64,000 nt of DNA from Gynuella sp. (GCA_028282465.1 JANQHX010000052.1:62001-126000), one strand, 5' to 3'; counted from the first letter of the stretch, positions 41,859 through 51,073 are shown. A program made the numbers and translations. The notes: generated by a model from the sequence alone, not told the origin.

Positions 41859-42213
41859 AAGAACCTCCAAAGGAACTGCACACATAATGCGCCGAAAACC
41901 TTATTTCGAACCACATCGGTGCATAAATTTAAGTGTGAGAGTTTATATTTTTGGCGAATAGAGACGGAGGACTAACAACTAAACTCATTTTTGCACCATT
42001 TTTAGTGACTTTATCGGTAATTTATAGTTTTTAGAGCCTGACTTAGTTTCCTCAAAATAAATTCGCACCAAATATAAGCACTTATTATTCCATTTTGCAC
42101 AATTTAAATACCAAAAAATCTAGATAAAGCAGTATCAGCACCGATACAAAGCAGAGAAATTCTTGAAATGGAGTTAATGTAGTCAAAAGCGGGCAAGATT
42201 TGAGAAGATAGAA
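41859..42213. promoter_or_regulatory. amt upstream region with a sigma54-like element and NtrC-like half-sites
   Basis: On the minus strand at 42077-42092 the sequence TGGAATAATAAGTGCT has the GG-N10-GC spacing of a -24/-12 promoter, with TGG and TGCT exact. Half-sites resembling NtrC TGCACCA occur at 41992-41998, 42064-42070 (CGCACCA), 42096-42102 (TGCACAA) and GGTGCA at 41918-41923. Positions are not the classical ones, so this is a weak candidate. No gene is present. Confidence 0.3.
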
Positions 42214-42238
42214 TTATCGCCCTTTAACTGGGCGATAA
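42214..42238 (-). terminator. Terminator hairpin downstream of the RND exporter gene
   Basis: TTATCGCCC and GGGCGATAA form a 9-bp stem with a 7-nt loop, 26 bp after the exporter stop on the minus strand. The following ATTCT run is T-poor. Confidence 0.6.
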
Positions 42239-42263
42239 AAGGATACTGAGGTCTATCGGTGGT

Positions 42264-44885
42264 TTATTCAGAGGTAGAAGGGGCTTTTTGCTGGCGACCA
42301 AAGGGTCTGAACATAACAATGAGCTGAGGAAGAACGGTTAAAGCACCTAAAAGGGCCACTCCCATTGCCAGTGCGGTCAGTAGACCGAAGTAAATTGTCG
42401 GCTTGAAGTTAGACATAACAAGGATGCTAAAACCCATAATGATGGTGAGGCTGGTATAAAACATGGCCTTGCCAATGGTGCTGTGGCTGCGTTCAAGTGT
42501 TGCTAAATAGTCGCCGTCTTTGGCAAATTCATTTTTGAATCTAACAATATAGTGAATGGTGTTGTCGACGGCGATACCAATGGTGATAGACGCTATCGTG
42601 ATAGTCATCATGTCCAACGGAATGCCTAACCAGCCCATGATGCCAAGCACAAACCCCGCTGCCAACATATTCGGCGCCATAGCAATAAGCGAGATTTTAA
42701 AAGATCTGAACAGAACCAAAAACATCACCATAATCCCCGCAAATACCGCTCCTAAGGTGGCGATTTGAGAACTAAAGAGACTTTGCAGCATATTGTTATA
42801 AAGCACCATCATGCCAGCTAAATGAACTCGTTCTTCAGGAATACCAAGCTCGTTAACAATGTCATGCCGAATTTGTTTTAGCAGTGCATCGCGTTTTAGA
42901 TCACTGGTTGAGTCCAGAATTCTTAAATTGATGCGGGCCTGACTAAGCTCTGTGTTGACGTATGGGTCAATCACAATAGAACGAAATTCTTCTGGAATAA
43001 CCGAATACAACAAAGCTAACTGCATGTTGTTAAAAGGCTCACCATTATTGAACGATTCAGCAATCTCCATCATGGTGGCAAGGGAAATAACTTTTCCTAC
43101 TGCCGGCAGTGTCTCTAGATAATTATGAACTGCTTTTATTTCTTCAATTTTATCTGATGTAAACCAGTATTTTTCGGGGTCGTCATTGGTTGCAAAATCA
43201 TCTTCAAAACCACCAATGGCTAGTTCATCACCAAAGCCCTCGTCAGCAAACTCGTCTTCAAGGAATTCATCTTCTAAGAAATCATCTTCCGCTTCAGGTT
43301 CTGACTGATAAAAGTCTTGTTCATCCAACGCTTCAACATTTGCAGCGAAGGTTTCCCCTGGGATGATTTCAGAACCCGGAAAATCAATTAGAATTTCCAA
43401 AGGCGTGGTTCCACCCAACCTCTGATCAATGACCTGCATACCTTGATAGATTTCAGTATCTTCACCGAAATAATCAATAAACGAATTCTCAACCACCAAC
43501 TGCTTGACCCCAACCACGGTAAAGCAGGCAACGGCGACAGCCGCAACAATGATTGTACGACCATAGTTAAGAGTTAATTTGGCAAAAAAGTTGGTAATGG
43601 GAACACCCACAGTGCGTTCGCCACTAAAAGGATCTTTACCCACCACCATGAGCAAGGCTGGAAATAACCAAAATGTGACTATAAAAGCGACGACGATTCC
43701 TGTTGTCATCATCAAACCAAAATTAATAACGGGGCGGATGCCACTGACTACTAAAGAAATAAACGCCACACCCGTGGTTAAAGCCATGTATAAACAAGGG
43801 ACATAAATCTGTCTGACAGCATTAAATATCAAGCGGAGTTGAGACCACCCCGGATTCAATCGCAATAGCTCACGGTACCTCACGATTAAATGAATCGACA
43901 TGGATAGAGTGAGGATAAGTAATAACGAAATAAAGTTGGAAGAAATAACAGTGACGTGCCAATTCATTCTACCCAAAGTACCCATCATGATGATGACCAC
44001 AGTGGCACAACAAAGTAAGGGCATCATTACCCAGCGCATGCGCTTAAAGATTAGACTCAATGTAGCCAGTAAGAACAGTAGAACAAAGGTTCCAAAATTA
44101 ACCAGGTCAGAACGAACAAACGTCATGATGTCATCAGCCACCATGGGAATACCACCTAGATGCAACTCACCAAAATCTTCATGTTTTTTGATAATTGCGC
44201 GAACGGCTTTGATATCTTCATGCAGGTTGGCGCTGTTGGCAGAATTGCGTTGAGAAATCAGTTCGTTAAGAGACGCTAACTGACTGATTTCTTCGGGGGT
44301 CATTTCCCTCTCTGAAGCTTCGCTCATTAATAGCTGTCTAGTGTCTATAAGCTCTTCTAATACTTCGTCCCTTGGGAAGTTAATCTGCAACGCTGTGGTA
44401 TTAAAGTCTAAATTTAGAAGTAAATTGACATACAAAGGAGAATTCGCCAGCTCTTGCTTGGCTAATTCAAGGTCAGCTTCTGGGTCTTCCAGTGATTTTA
44501 TATTCGACACTAACTGAGAAATAGGAACGGGAGGGTTAGAGAGCAATGGTACATCTAACACAGACACCACCGAAGAAACCCTTTCAATCTCTTTGAGTTC
44601 CTCTCTCAATACTAATAAGTTCGCTAATGCCTCGGTAGAAAACAAAGGCTGATCAGGGGTGTAGGTTAGTACAAGGAAGCTACTTGACCCATAGCTATCG
44701 CTGACCTGGCGGTACATTAAATAATCTGGATCCCCTTCTAACACCAGCGAATCTGCGGACGCATCCATGGAGAAGTCTTTGGCAAAAAAAGCCATGAATC
44801 CAGTTAAAACTGCTAATGAGATAAGTGCCCATGGTGCGTTTTCCAACACAAACCATTCATAATACTGTCTAAAGGCTCGACCCAT
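42264..44885 (-). CDS. RND superfamily (MMPL-type) exporter
   Basis: An 873-residue inner-membrane protein with about 12 membrane helices in two halves of 1+5, each with a large periplasmic loop. SMSIHLIVRYREL and IAVDNTIHYIVRFKNEF are the conserved TM4-type motifs of MMPL/patched-like transporters. Loop 2 contains a highly acidic segment, ~residues 528-565, with repeats such as FLEDEFLEDEFADE. The family exports lipids or hydrophobic compounds; some homologues sit with outer-membrane lipoprotein genes, but none is adjacent here. The gene stands alone, divergent from a thioredoxin-like gene. Its substrate is unknown. Confidence 0.85.
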   Translation of the reverse strand: MGRAFRQYYEWFVLENAPWALISLAVLTGFMAFFAKDFSMDASADSLVLEGDPDYLMYRQVSDSYGSSSFLVLTYTPDQPLFSTEALANLLVLREELKEIERVSSVVSVLDVPLLSNPPVPISQLVSNIKSLEDPEADLELAKQELANSPLYVNLLLNLDFNTTALQINFPRDEVLEELIDTRQLLMSEASEREMTPEEISQLASLNELISQRNSANSANLHEDIKAVRAIIKKHEDFGELHLGGIPMVADDIMTFVRSDLVNFGTFVLLFLLATLSLIFKRMRWVMMPLLCCATVVIIMMGTLGRMNWHVTVISSNFISLLLILTLSMSIHLIVRYRELLRLNPGWSQLRLIFNAVRQIYVPCLYMALTTGVAFISLVVSGIRPVINFGLMMTTGIVVAFIVTFWLFPALLMVVGKDPFSGERTVGVPITNFFAKLTLNYGRTIIVAAVAVACFTVVGVKQLVVENSFIDYFGEDTEIYQGMQVIDQRLGGTTPLEILIDFPGSEIIPGETFAANVEALDEQDFYQSEPEAEDDFLEDEFLEDEFADEGFGDELAIGGFEDDFATNDDPEKYWFTSDKIEEIKAVHNYLETLPAVGKVISLATMMEIAESFNNGEPFNNMQLALLYSVIPEEFRSIVIDPYVNTELSQARINLRILDSTSDLKRDALLKQIRHDIVNELGIPEERVHLAGMMVLYNNMLQSLFSSQIATLGAVFAGIMVMFLVLFRSFKISLIAMAPNMLAAGFVLGIMGWLGIPLDMMTITIASITIGIAVDNTIHYIVRFKNEFAKDGDYLATLERSHSTIGKAMFYTSLTIIMGFSILVMSNFKPTIYFGLLTALAMGVALLGALTVLPQLIVMFRPFGRQQKAPSTSE

Positions 44886-45181
44886 GATGAACTAAATCCC
44901 TTTACTTATAATAAGACTAACAGTTAAACGGTTTATGACTGGTAAATGGTTTAAGAGCAACCCCATAAAAAAACCTCTTACTGAGAGCAGTCATTCTAAC
45001 CGTTGAAAGAATTGCTACCAATGCCAAAGGCCATAACCAGTGCAATTCTTTACAGATTGTCTTGTAAATGATCACTAAGGATTTTCTATTATTGCCCTTT
45101 AAATCTGCGGATTAATGACTTGTTGAACTTTTGTTGATATTTAATGTCTCGGATAAATAGCCCCTAATAACGGATTCAATC

Positions 45182-45637
45182 ATGCAAGCGAAAATATGGT
45201 CATTCACAAAGACAGCCCTTACCTATTTGTTTGTGTTTGTTGTGGTTTTTTATGGTAATCGGCTGATCCAAAACTACTTAGGCGACCGGTTAATGTCGCA
45301 GACTGATGAGAAAGGCCTAGTTTCATTGGATTACCACGACGCTTTGATTGCCTCAAGTGAAAAGGGTAAGCCGGTATTATTTGAAATATCTGCTGCTTGG
45401 TGCGGTAGCTGTCGAAGCCTGCACAAAAACATTCTGAGTCAACAGGAAGTCATCGAAAGCATCAACGATAACTATGTGTACACCAGAATAGATTTGGACT
45501 CCGATGAAGGGCAGAATTTAGCCCAAAAGTACGCTATTCGAGGTGTACCAACTGTGCTGGTTTTGAACAAGTCTGGGGGGATTATTGATAGGGTTAGGCT
45601 CAGCAAGAATAAACAGGATTTTCTTGCCCAACTGTAA
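45182..45637 (+). CDS. Membrane-anchored thioredoxin-fold protein
   Basis: A 151-residue protein with an N-terminal signal anchor (residues ~8-25). The thioredoxin fold follows: VLFEISAAWCGSCRSLHKNIL with the redox pair Cys74/Cys77 (CGSC), IDLDSDEGQNLAQKYAIRGVPTVLVLNKSGG with the cis-Pro in GVPT. CGSC and the surrounding sequence resemble the C-terminal domain of DsbD. It is probably periplasmic and reductive, but no DsbD partner is nearby. It is divergent from the MMPL exporter. Confidence 0.85.
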   Translation: MQAKIWSFTKTALTYLFVFVVVFYGNRLIQNYLGDRLMSQTDEKGLVSLDYHDALIASSEKGKPVLFEISAAWCGSCRSLHKNILSQQEVIESINDNYVYTRIDLDSDEGQNLAQKYAIRGVPTVLVLNKSGGIIDRVRLSKNKQDFLAQL

Positions 45638-45716
45638 CCTAAAACCTCTAAAACCTAACCAATAAATCACACTGAACCCTAAGTCGGACCTAAGCCGTGG
45701 CACTTGAACACCCCCT

Positions 45717-46430
45717 TTAATATGCATCAGAGTCACTGTCAGCACTGTAATTATCGCCCACTGAACAGGCTGCGATTCGGCTTATTTGGCTTAAATTCAT
45801 GGAAGACTGTTGTTGCCATTCATTAAACGCCTCCTGAATAGCTTTCATGTCTCGCATAGAGGTTGGATTATCTCTTATATCTAGCCCTGCTTGTTGCAAA
45901 CAAAGTACAACGTCTGAGGTTAAAATAAAGGTTTCCTTTCCCATATTACGAAGCAGTCTCTGACCGGTCATTCCCCCAAGGCGACTACCTCTTTTTTTCA
46001 ATAGGCTCAATAAACCGATAAGGTTTTCCGACGGCCAAGTTGCAATCCAATTGGAAAAACTACCCTCAGATTTTTCAATATCCATAATGAATTGAGCATT
46101 GATCGGTACACTTTTTATTTTCTGAGGATTGCGCACAATTCGGGTGTCTTGAATTAGGTTTTCGATTTGTTCCGGAGAAATCAACACTAATTTCCGGGGC
46201 TCGAACTCCCAAAAAGCTTCTTCAAAACCCGACCATTTTTGATTAATGACACGATAAACAAAACCTGCTTGAAATATGCATCGAGTCATTTCAGATAAAA
46301 ATCGATCAATGGCTATTTTTGAGATTTCAGTTGCCGTTAAAGTCTCCGGAATCCATTTAGTAAGCTCAGCTTCACCCCCTTTTCGGTCTAGAGCTCTGTG
46401 ATAAACATCATCAAACTTTTGGAGTTTCAT
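45717..46430 (-). CDS. DNA-3-methyladenine glycosylase I (Tag)-like protein
   Basis: About 237 residues, matching the Tag/adenine-glycosylase fold in the IQDTRIVRNPQKIKSVPINAQFIMDIEK, FSNWIATWPSENLIGLL and GGMTGQRLLRNMGKETFILTSDVVLCLQQAGL (HhH-type) regions. The N-terminal CxW zinc motif of classical E. coli Tag is absent, so this is a divergent branch. Members remove 3-methyladenine from DNA. I chose ATG 46430, 2 nt after the YciH stop; a longer frame to 46460 overlaps yciH. It closes a three-gene overlapping run. Confidence 0.65.
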   Translation of the reverse strand: MKLQKFDDVYHRALDRKGGEAELTKWIPETLTATEISKIAIDRFLSEMTRCIFQAGFVYRVINQKWSGFEEAFWEFEPRKLVLISPEQIENLIQDTRIVRNPQKIKSVPINAQFIMDIEKSEGSFSNWIATWPSENLIGLLSLLKKRGSRLGGMTGQRLLRNMGKETFILTSDVVLCLQQAGLDIRDNPTSMRDMKAIQEAFNEWQQQSSMNLSQISRIAACSVGDNYSADSDSDAY

Positions 46431-46432
46431 CT

Positions 46433-46807
46433 TTAGCCACCAGACCTCTTCACTGACCATCCCTCTTTTGAGAGCTCTTGCACAAGAAGATCCCTATGAT
46501 CACCTTGTATTTCGACCACTCCATTTTTAATGGTGCCACCTGAACCACACCTTGCTTTTAGCTTCTTAACAAATTTCTTTAGCTCATCTCCCACCATAGG
46601 GATTCCAGTAATAACTGTCACACCCTGACCTTTGCGCCCTTTGGTTTCTCGGCCCACTCGAACAACGCCATCGGTTTCAGGCAATACTTGCTCAGAGCAG
46701 GTACATTGGTTTTGAGGATTACCACAGCCGGAACACATTTTTCCATGTTCAGTGGAATAAACTAAACCGCCCAAATCACTTAGAGACATCTTCTTTTTTG
46801 ACACCAC
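46433..46807 (-). CDS. yciH: SUI1-family translation factor YciH
   Basis: A 124-residue protein: an N-terminal Cys-rich stretch ([14 protein letters not shown], possible zinc site) and a C-terminal SUI1/eIF1 domain ([45 protein letters not shown]). YciH homologues influence start-codon fidelity or act as stress-related translation inhibitors. The start is likely GTG at 46807 with an AAAGG SD, overlapping the GIY-YIG gene; an in-frame ATG at 46789 is an alternative. Confidence 0.85.
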   Translation of the reverse strand: MVSKKKMSLSDLGGLVYSTEHGKMCSGCGNPQNQCTCSEQVLPETDGVVRVGRETKGRKGQGVTVITGIPMVGDELKKFVKKLKARCGSGGTIKNGVVEIQGDHRDLLVQELSKEGWSVKRSGG

Positions 46808-47102
46808 TATTACCTTTTCTAAAATTTTGAATCAGCTTGCTTTTTTCCGGTTTACTTAACTTTTTAATCTGGTGCTCTCGCTTACTGGCCGCTGATCTAT
46901 CTTGACATTGCTCGGAGTAAACCAGTGAGACAGGACGCCGAGACTTGGTATATTTGGCCCCAAGCTTAGAACTATTGTGTTCATTAACTCTGCGCTCTAA
47001 ATCAGTGGTGATACCTGTATACAAGCTTTGATCATTGCATCGAAGTATATACAGATACCATGTACGAGAATTATTAATCACCGAATGGTCATCCCATTGC
47101 AA
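46776..47102 (-). CDS. GIY-YIG nuclease family protein (YhbQ/UPF0213-like)
   Basis: A 108-residue single-domain GIY-YIG protein: [29 protein letters not shown] carries the YLYIL and YTGIT pair; the Arg in LERRV and the Glu in EHN are catalytic-type residues. The C-terminal [16 protein letters not shown]-like stretch ([15 protein letters not shown]) is the UPF0213 pattern. YhbQ-type proteins have been linked to DNA damage tolerance or exonuclease activity. The 3' end overlaps the YciH gene by 32 bp. Confidence 0.85.
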   Translation of the reverse strand: MQWDDHSVINNSRTWYLYILRCNDQSLYTGITTDLERRVNEHNSSKLGAKYTKSRRPVSLVYSEQCQDRSAASKREHQIKKLSKPEKSKLIQNFRKGNSGVKKEDVSK

Positions 47103-47332
47103 AAACTTATTTTAACCATTGAATTGTCATGTTTCAGCTTCATAATGACACCATGAATTTGTTAATCCACTATTTGTCCTTCCGATTTATAAGCCTCCAG
47201 AGCCAATTTAGGGTTCTGAGGCTATGCATTGCGAGTTAAATATCTCAAAGGCTACGTCAGACTCTTTTTCCGCTCTGGAGTAACTCCATTTTATTCAGAG
47301 AGAAAAAGAACGAGAAATAAGAGAGCCAAGAG

Positions 47333-47641
47333 ATGACATCACTAACATGTGAAAAACCCCTTTATACCCGCAGAGTTGAAGTTCGCTGTTCTGAAAAAAT
47401 AACTCACTCAGATCTATGGATTATGATTCAACAGCTGCCCACGGATACATTAAATAGTTTGATTGACTTAAAAATTATTTCAGAAACACCAAGGAAGCGT
47501 GTTCAATTTGATAATATCCAGCGTTTGAAATTATTGGACAATCAAAAACTTATGTTGTTAGAACTGTATTCCAGGCATGACAACCATCAGCAGGCAAATG
47601 AGCTAAGACGCCAAGTTAAAAAAGTATTGGAAGGCCAATGA
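47333..47641 (+). CDS. Hypothetical protein preceding the LysE gene
   Basis: A 102-residue soluble protein: HSDLWIMIQQLPTDTLNSLIDLKI, then a basic strand (ETPRKRVQFDNIQRLKL), ending LELYSRHDNHQQANELRRQVKKVL. It looks like helix-rich sequence with a coiled tail; no family recognised. Its stop codon overlaps the LysE start by 4 bp (ATGA), so it is probably co-translated with the exporter and may be its regulator or partner. Confidence 0.6.
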   Translation: MTSLTCEKPLYTRRVEVRCSEKITHSDLWIMIQQLPTDTLNSLIDLKIISETPRKRVQFDNIQRLKLLDNQKLMLLELYSRHDNHQQANELRRQVKKVLEGQ

Positions 47642-48261
47642 ATATGGATTTAAGTAACTGGTTGGCCGTGGTCGCCATTTGCAGTCTTGGAGCCATTTCA
47701 CCAGGGCCCAGTCTAGCAGTTGTTATCAAAAACACCTTATCTGGCGGCAGAATCAATGGTATTCGCTGTGCTATCGGACATGGGTGTGGTGTTGGGCTTT
47801 ACGCGTTTTTATGTGTAACTGGCTTGGCAATTCTTATTACAGGCTCTGAGATTTTATTTCGCGGTTTGCAATTCGCAGGAGCCGGTTACCTTTTGTGGAT
47901 CGCAATCAAATCATTGCTTTCAAAACCAACTCAACAATCTACTGATAATGAAGAAACGCATGCAGTGGACGGAAATGGGTTTGTAGCTGGATTCTTAATC
48001 GCATTCTTTAATCCAAAGATAGCCGTCTTTTTTATCGCACTCTTCAGTCAATTTGTTTCTCCAGATAGTGTGGTGATCGAGAAGATTATTTATGCATCAA
48101 CTGCTGCAATTATTGACGGCCTTTGGTATGTCATTGTCGCAGTAGCTTTTTCGCACGGGCCTTGGCTGTCTGCTTTAAAACGCAATGGCTATTGGCTTGA
48201 TCGTTTTTTTGGCGTGTTACTCTTCTTAGTGGCTACAAATATGTTTTTGAGTCTAATTTGA
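47638..48261 (+). CDS. LysE/RhtB-family amino acid exporter
   Basis: A 207-residue inner-membrane protein with ~6 helices. ISPGPSLAVVIKNTLSGGRINGIRCAIGHGCGVGLYAFLCVTGLAIL is the diagnostic LysE N-terminus (SPGP...G.G); IKSLLSKPTQ, FVAGFLIAFFNPKIAVFFIALFSQF and GVLLFLVATNMFLSL follow. Such proteins export amino acids or homoserine lactones; the substrate is unknown. The gene overlaps the unrelated convergent nnr gene by 9 bp. Confidence 0.88.
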   Translation: MNMDLSNWLAVVAICSLGAISPGPSLAVVIKNTLSGGRINGIRCAIGHGCGVGLYAFLCVTGLAILITGSEILFRGLQFAGAGYLLWIAIKSLLSKPTQQSTDNEETHAVDGNGFVAGFLIAFFNPKIAVFFIALFSQFVSPDSVVIEKIIYASTAAIIDGLWYVIVAVAFSHGPWLSALKRNGYWLDRFFGVLLFLVATNMFLSLI

Positions 48262-49734
48262 GCTGAGTTCAGACCATACATTCGGTAGGCAGGAGATTAA
48301 GTCGGTTGCTCTGAGTGCTTCCTGACCCTGTTGGGCTGCAGCTTCATCACCAGCTTTACCATGCATCCAAACGGCTAACTTAACTGCGGCCAGGGGGTCT
48401 TCCAATCGCGCGAGCAAAGCACCCGCCATACCAGCTAGCAAATCACCCATTCCTGGCTTAGCCATACCACCATTGCCAGAACTGTTTATATAACTGCATT
48501 GTCCATCGCAGACAATTGTGCCGGCACCCTTTAAGACGCAGATGCCGCCATATTTCTTTTGAATGGCGCGAGCAGACTCCAGCCGATCACTATTGATATC
48601 GGCAATACTACAACCCAGTAATCTAGCAGCTTCTCCAGGATGAGGTGTGAGTACCCAATGGGAGTAATGATTAGGCGTTTCCGCCAGCATATTCAAGGCA
48701 TCGGCATCAAGGACGGCATTCACTTTTCGACGTTGAAGATATTCCAGTACCACATGGAATAGCTTCCTAGCCCAGGGGTCTGCCCCTATTCCTGGGCCAA
48801 ACACTAGCGAAGATTTTTCTTTGCCATCTAACACCTCAAGGAATAATTCCTCAGGGTTTAATTCCGATACCATTACTTCGGGAGTTCGAATTAGGGCCGC
48901 TGTTGTGTGGCTCTGATGAGTGGCTAATCTGATCAAACCCAAGCCCATGCGAGTAGCCGCGTCAGCCGCCATTAAAGCCGCTCCCCCCATTTCTCTGTTA
49001 CCCGCCAATATAAATGTTTGTCCTTGAGAGCCTTTATGGTCAGAAGCGGATCGTTGAGGAGTGGATAGATTTTTAGGGTCGATTAAATAGGCTGTTGGAT
49101 TACCAATCCAGTCCATGGCTAAGTCGGCATTTCTTAATTCGCCAATATAGCGACTGGCATCTCCAGTGGTGAGTCCGGTTTTCAAACCGATAAAGCTCAG
49201 GGTCAGGTCGGCTTTTACACAGGCACCTTCAGCAATGCCTGAGTCACTATTCAAACCAGAAGGCACATCTAAGCTGAACACAGGAACCTCAGCTTGGTTG
49301 ATATAGTCGATGGCTTTGAGGGCTGTTTCTCGCACAGCTCCAACAACACCCGTTCCTAAAACAGCATCAACGATTAAATCTACTTTGCTGATGTCGACTT
49401 CTTGCAGTGAATATTCTTTGCCAGAAGATTTTAAAAATCGCTCACGAGCCTTAACTGCATCTGATTCCTTTCGTGGCTCACCACCGTTTGCAACCAGATA
49501 GACTTTGACACCATTTTCCATCGCCAGTCGACCTAGCTCGTAGCCGTCACCACCATTATTGCCGCGACCACAGCATATCAAAATGCATTCAGTTTCAGGC
49601 CAATACCGGTGAAGCATTTGCCAGGCTGCTCGTCCCGCCCTTTCCATCAACGGATAGGTACTGCCATCTCGGTTCTCTGCCCATCTAAGTTCTGCATCTC
49701 GGATAGATTGCGTCGAGTATATGGCCTGAGACAT
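48253..49734 (-). CDS. nnr: Bifunctional NAD(P)HX epimerase/dehydratase (Nnr)
   Basis: About 493 residues, repairing hydrated NADH/NADPH. The N-terminal YjeF_N epimerase domain (~1-215): LMERAGRAAWQML, CGRGNNGGDGYELGRLA, VDAVLGTGVVGAVRETAL, SLDVPSGLNSDSG. The C-terminal ADP-dependent dehydratase (ribokinase-like): TFILAGNREMGGAALMAADAATRMGLGL, FGPGIGADPWA, LDADALNML, TPHPGEAARLL, and GMAKPGMGDLLAGMAGALLA (GMGD active-site motif). I chose the ATG at 49734; the frame extends to 49788. It is a universal housekeeping enzyme. Confidence 0.93.
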   Translation of the reverse strand: MSQAIYSTQSIRDAELRWAENRDGSTYPLMERAGRAAWQMLHRYWPETECILICCGRGNNGGDGYELGRLAMENGVKVYLVANGGEPRKESDAVKARERFLKSSGKEYSLQEVDISKVDLIVDAVLGTGVVGAVRETALKAIDYINQAEVPVFSLDVPSGLNSDSGIAEGACVKADLTLSFIGLKTGLTTGDASRYIGELRNADLAMDWIGNPTAYLIDPKNLSTPQRSASDHKGSQGQTFILAGNREMGGAALMAADAATRMGLGLIRLATHQSHTTAALIRTPEVMVSELNPEELFLEVLDGKEKSSLVFGPGIGADPWARKLFHVVLEYLQRRKVNAVLDADALNMLAETPNHYSHWVLTPHPGEAARLLGCSIADINSDRLESARAIQKKYGGICVLKGAGTIVCDGQCSYINSSGNGGMAKPGMGDLLAGMAGALLARLEDPLAAVKLAVWMHGKAGDEAAAQQGQEALRATDLISCLPNVWSELSSN

Positions 49735-49925
49735 AAGGCTAAGATCCTGATAGTTATTTCTTAGAAGTGTAAACCCTAAAATCGCCATCTAACAGATTTG
49801 ATCTGTGAGACAGATCCGCAATTTATACTTGAATAGTGAAGCAAGTCTCGTGGTCGGGTCAGAATGCAACCAAGTATTCACGTAGACTGGTTTATTAATT
49901 CACCAATTTCTTAAGAGGTAGATTA

Positions 49926-50276
49926 ATGGACTTGTTGATTAGTTTATTCACTATTGTCCTATCTGTAGTTGCCAGCCATGTATGGACAAAAAAATCCATG
50001 GCTCAGAATTACCAACAAAAGACAGATGAGCTGGAGTCTTTTATTCAGGAGAGACTTTCTGTACAAAGTATCGAACTGGAAAGAATACATGCTGACAGAG
50101 AAGCCGATTTCAGCAGACGTTTAGAGAAGAAACTGGAAATTGTTAAAGCCGATTTCATTTATTTGGCGCAGGAACATATGCAAGATTTGGGTAGAAGAAG
50201 AATTCAAGATCTACCCGACGACGCCTACGATGACGCTGAAGTCATCTTAAAAACCAAGGTCGGGTATTACACATAA
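49926..50276 (+). CDS. Hypothetical membrane-anchored coiled-coil protein
   Basis: A 116-residue protein: one N-terminal transmembrane segment (residues ~3-20), then an extended charged helix (QQKTDELESFIQERLSVQSIELERIHADREADFSRRLEKKLEIVKADFIY) likely to form a coiled coil, and an acidic tail with DLPDDAYDDAEVI. I do not recognise it. It stands alone with a strong terminator behind it and an SD-like AAGAGG upstream of the ATG. Confidence 0.6.
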   Translation: MDLLISLFTIVLSVVASHVWTKKSMAQNYQQKTDELESFIQERLSVQSIELERIHADREADFSRRLEKKLEIVKADFIYLAQEHMQDLGRRRIQDLPDDAYDDAEVILKTKVGYYT

Positions 50277-50315
50277 AAAACGGCACTGTAATAATTGTAA
50301 TAGTGCCGTTTTTTT
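50275..50315. terminator. Bidirectional rho-independent terminator
   Basis: AAAAAACGGCACT and AGTGCCGTTTTTTT form a 13-bp stem with a 14-nt loop and strong A/T runs, between the coiled-coil gene (+) and the outer-membrane barrel gene (-). Confidence 0.92.
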
Positions 50316-50329
50316 GAGCGCAGATTTAT

Positions 50330-51073
50330 TTAGTCAAACTTAAACGTTGCTCCAAGGAAGAAACCACTTGTTGATATCTCTGACTCGATATCACTAGTGT
50401 CTTGACCCGCGGTATCTTCACCCACTGAAATAGCAAATGTTTTGTACCCAGCTTCAACACCCAATGACAATGTTGGTAGAGTCAAAGCGTACCAAGTGCC
50501 TTTAATAGTCAGATCTGTCATACCCGTGTCACCAAGATTCAAGAAGTTATAGTCAGCAGACGCAACAAAGTTAGCGGGCAAACCAATGCTTGCACCCAAA
50601 TGTGCCATGGGTACAACCATCGCAAAATCATCTGATGCAGAGGTTCCGCCTTCCTCTTCTACTTTGTACCCACCGTCAAACATACGGAAATTCAACCCAG
50701 CATTCACAGCCACTGGCCCCAAGCCTAAGCCATAGGTAAAAGCTAAATCTGTGTGAGTTAAATCAATCTCATATTCGCCGTCGGTGCTAAAGGTTTCATC
50801 TAGAAAAGTCAGATCTAAAGTGTCATCACCGGAAATCACCAGTGTTTCATGCTTGAACGTAATATTTGGAATAATTGGAAGCTTTAGTTCGGCTCTAACA
50901 TAGGTTCCAGAATCAACATCCGCGCTGTCGCTGATATCAAACCCGGCCAAATCTCCGCTATCAAATGAGTTAGAGGTGACACCCGCAGACGCACTAAACT
51001 CAATACCTGGTACTGCAGCCTGAGCGCCTACAGCGAAAAAAGTTAGACCAGCTATCGCAACAATCTTTTTCAT
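50330..51073 (-). CDS. Outer-membrane beta-barrel protein (TIGR04219-like)
   Basis: A 247-residue exported protein. The start is the ATG at 51073 with GAGGA 5 nt upstream; signal peptide to AQA. The mature sequence is a run of amphipathic strands and ends in FKFD rather than the more usual terminal Phe, with LGATFKF as the last strand. GTYVRAELKLPIIPNITFKHETLVISGDDTLDL and LGVEAGYKTFAI fit the TIGR04219 outer-membrane family. Function unknown; possibly transport. It occupies the position where purC follows the MBL gene in Pseudomonas-type order. Confidence 0.75.
   Translation of the reverse strand: MKKIVAIAGLTFFAVGAQAAVPGIEFSASAGVTSNSFDSGDLAGFDISDSADVDSGTYVRAELKLPIIPNITFKHETLVISGDDTLDLTFLDETFSTDGEYEIDLTHTDLAFTYGLGLGPVAVNAGLNFRMFDGGYKVEEEGGTSASDDFAMVVPMAHLGASIGLPANFVASADYNFLNLGDTGMTDLTIKGTWYALTLPTLSLGVEAGYKTFAISVGEDTAGQDTSDIESEISTSGFFLGATFKFD

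Noticed and set aside
47200-47285. Imperfect hairpins between the GIY-YIG and 102-residue genes
   Set aside because: GCCTCCAGAGCC/GGTTCTGAGGC and TGGAG/CTCCA are short, mismatched and without context for an RNA gene.
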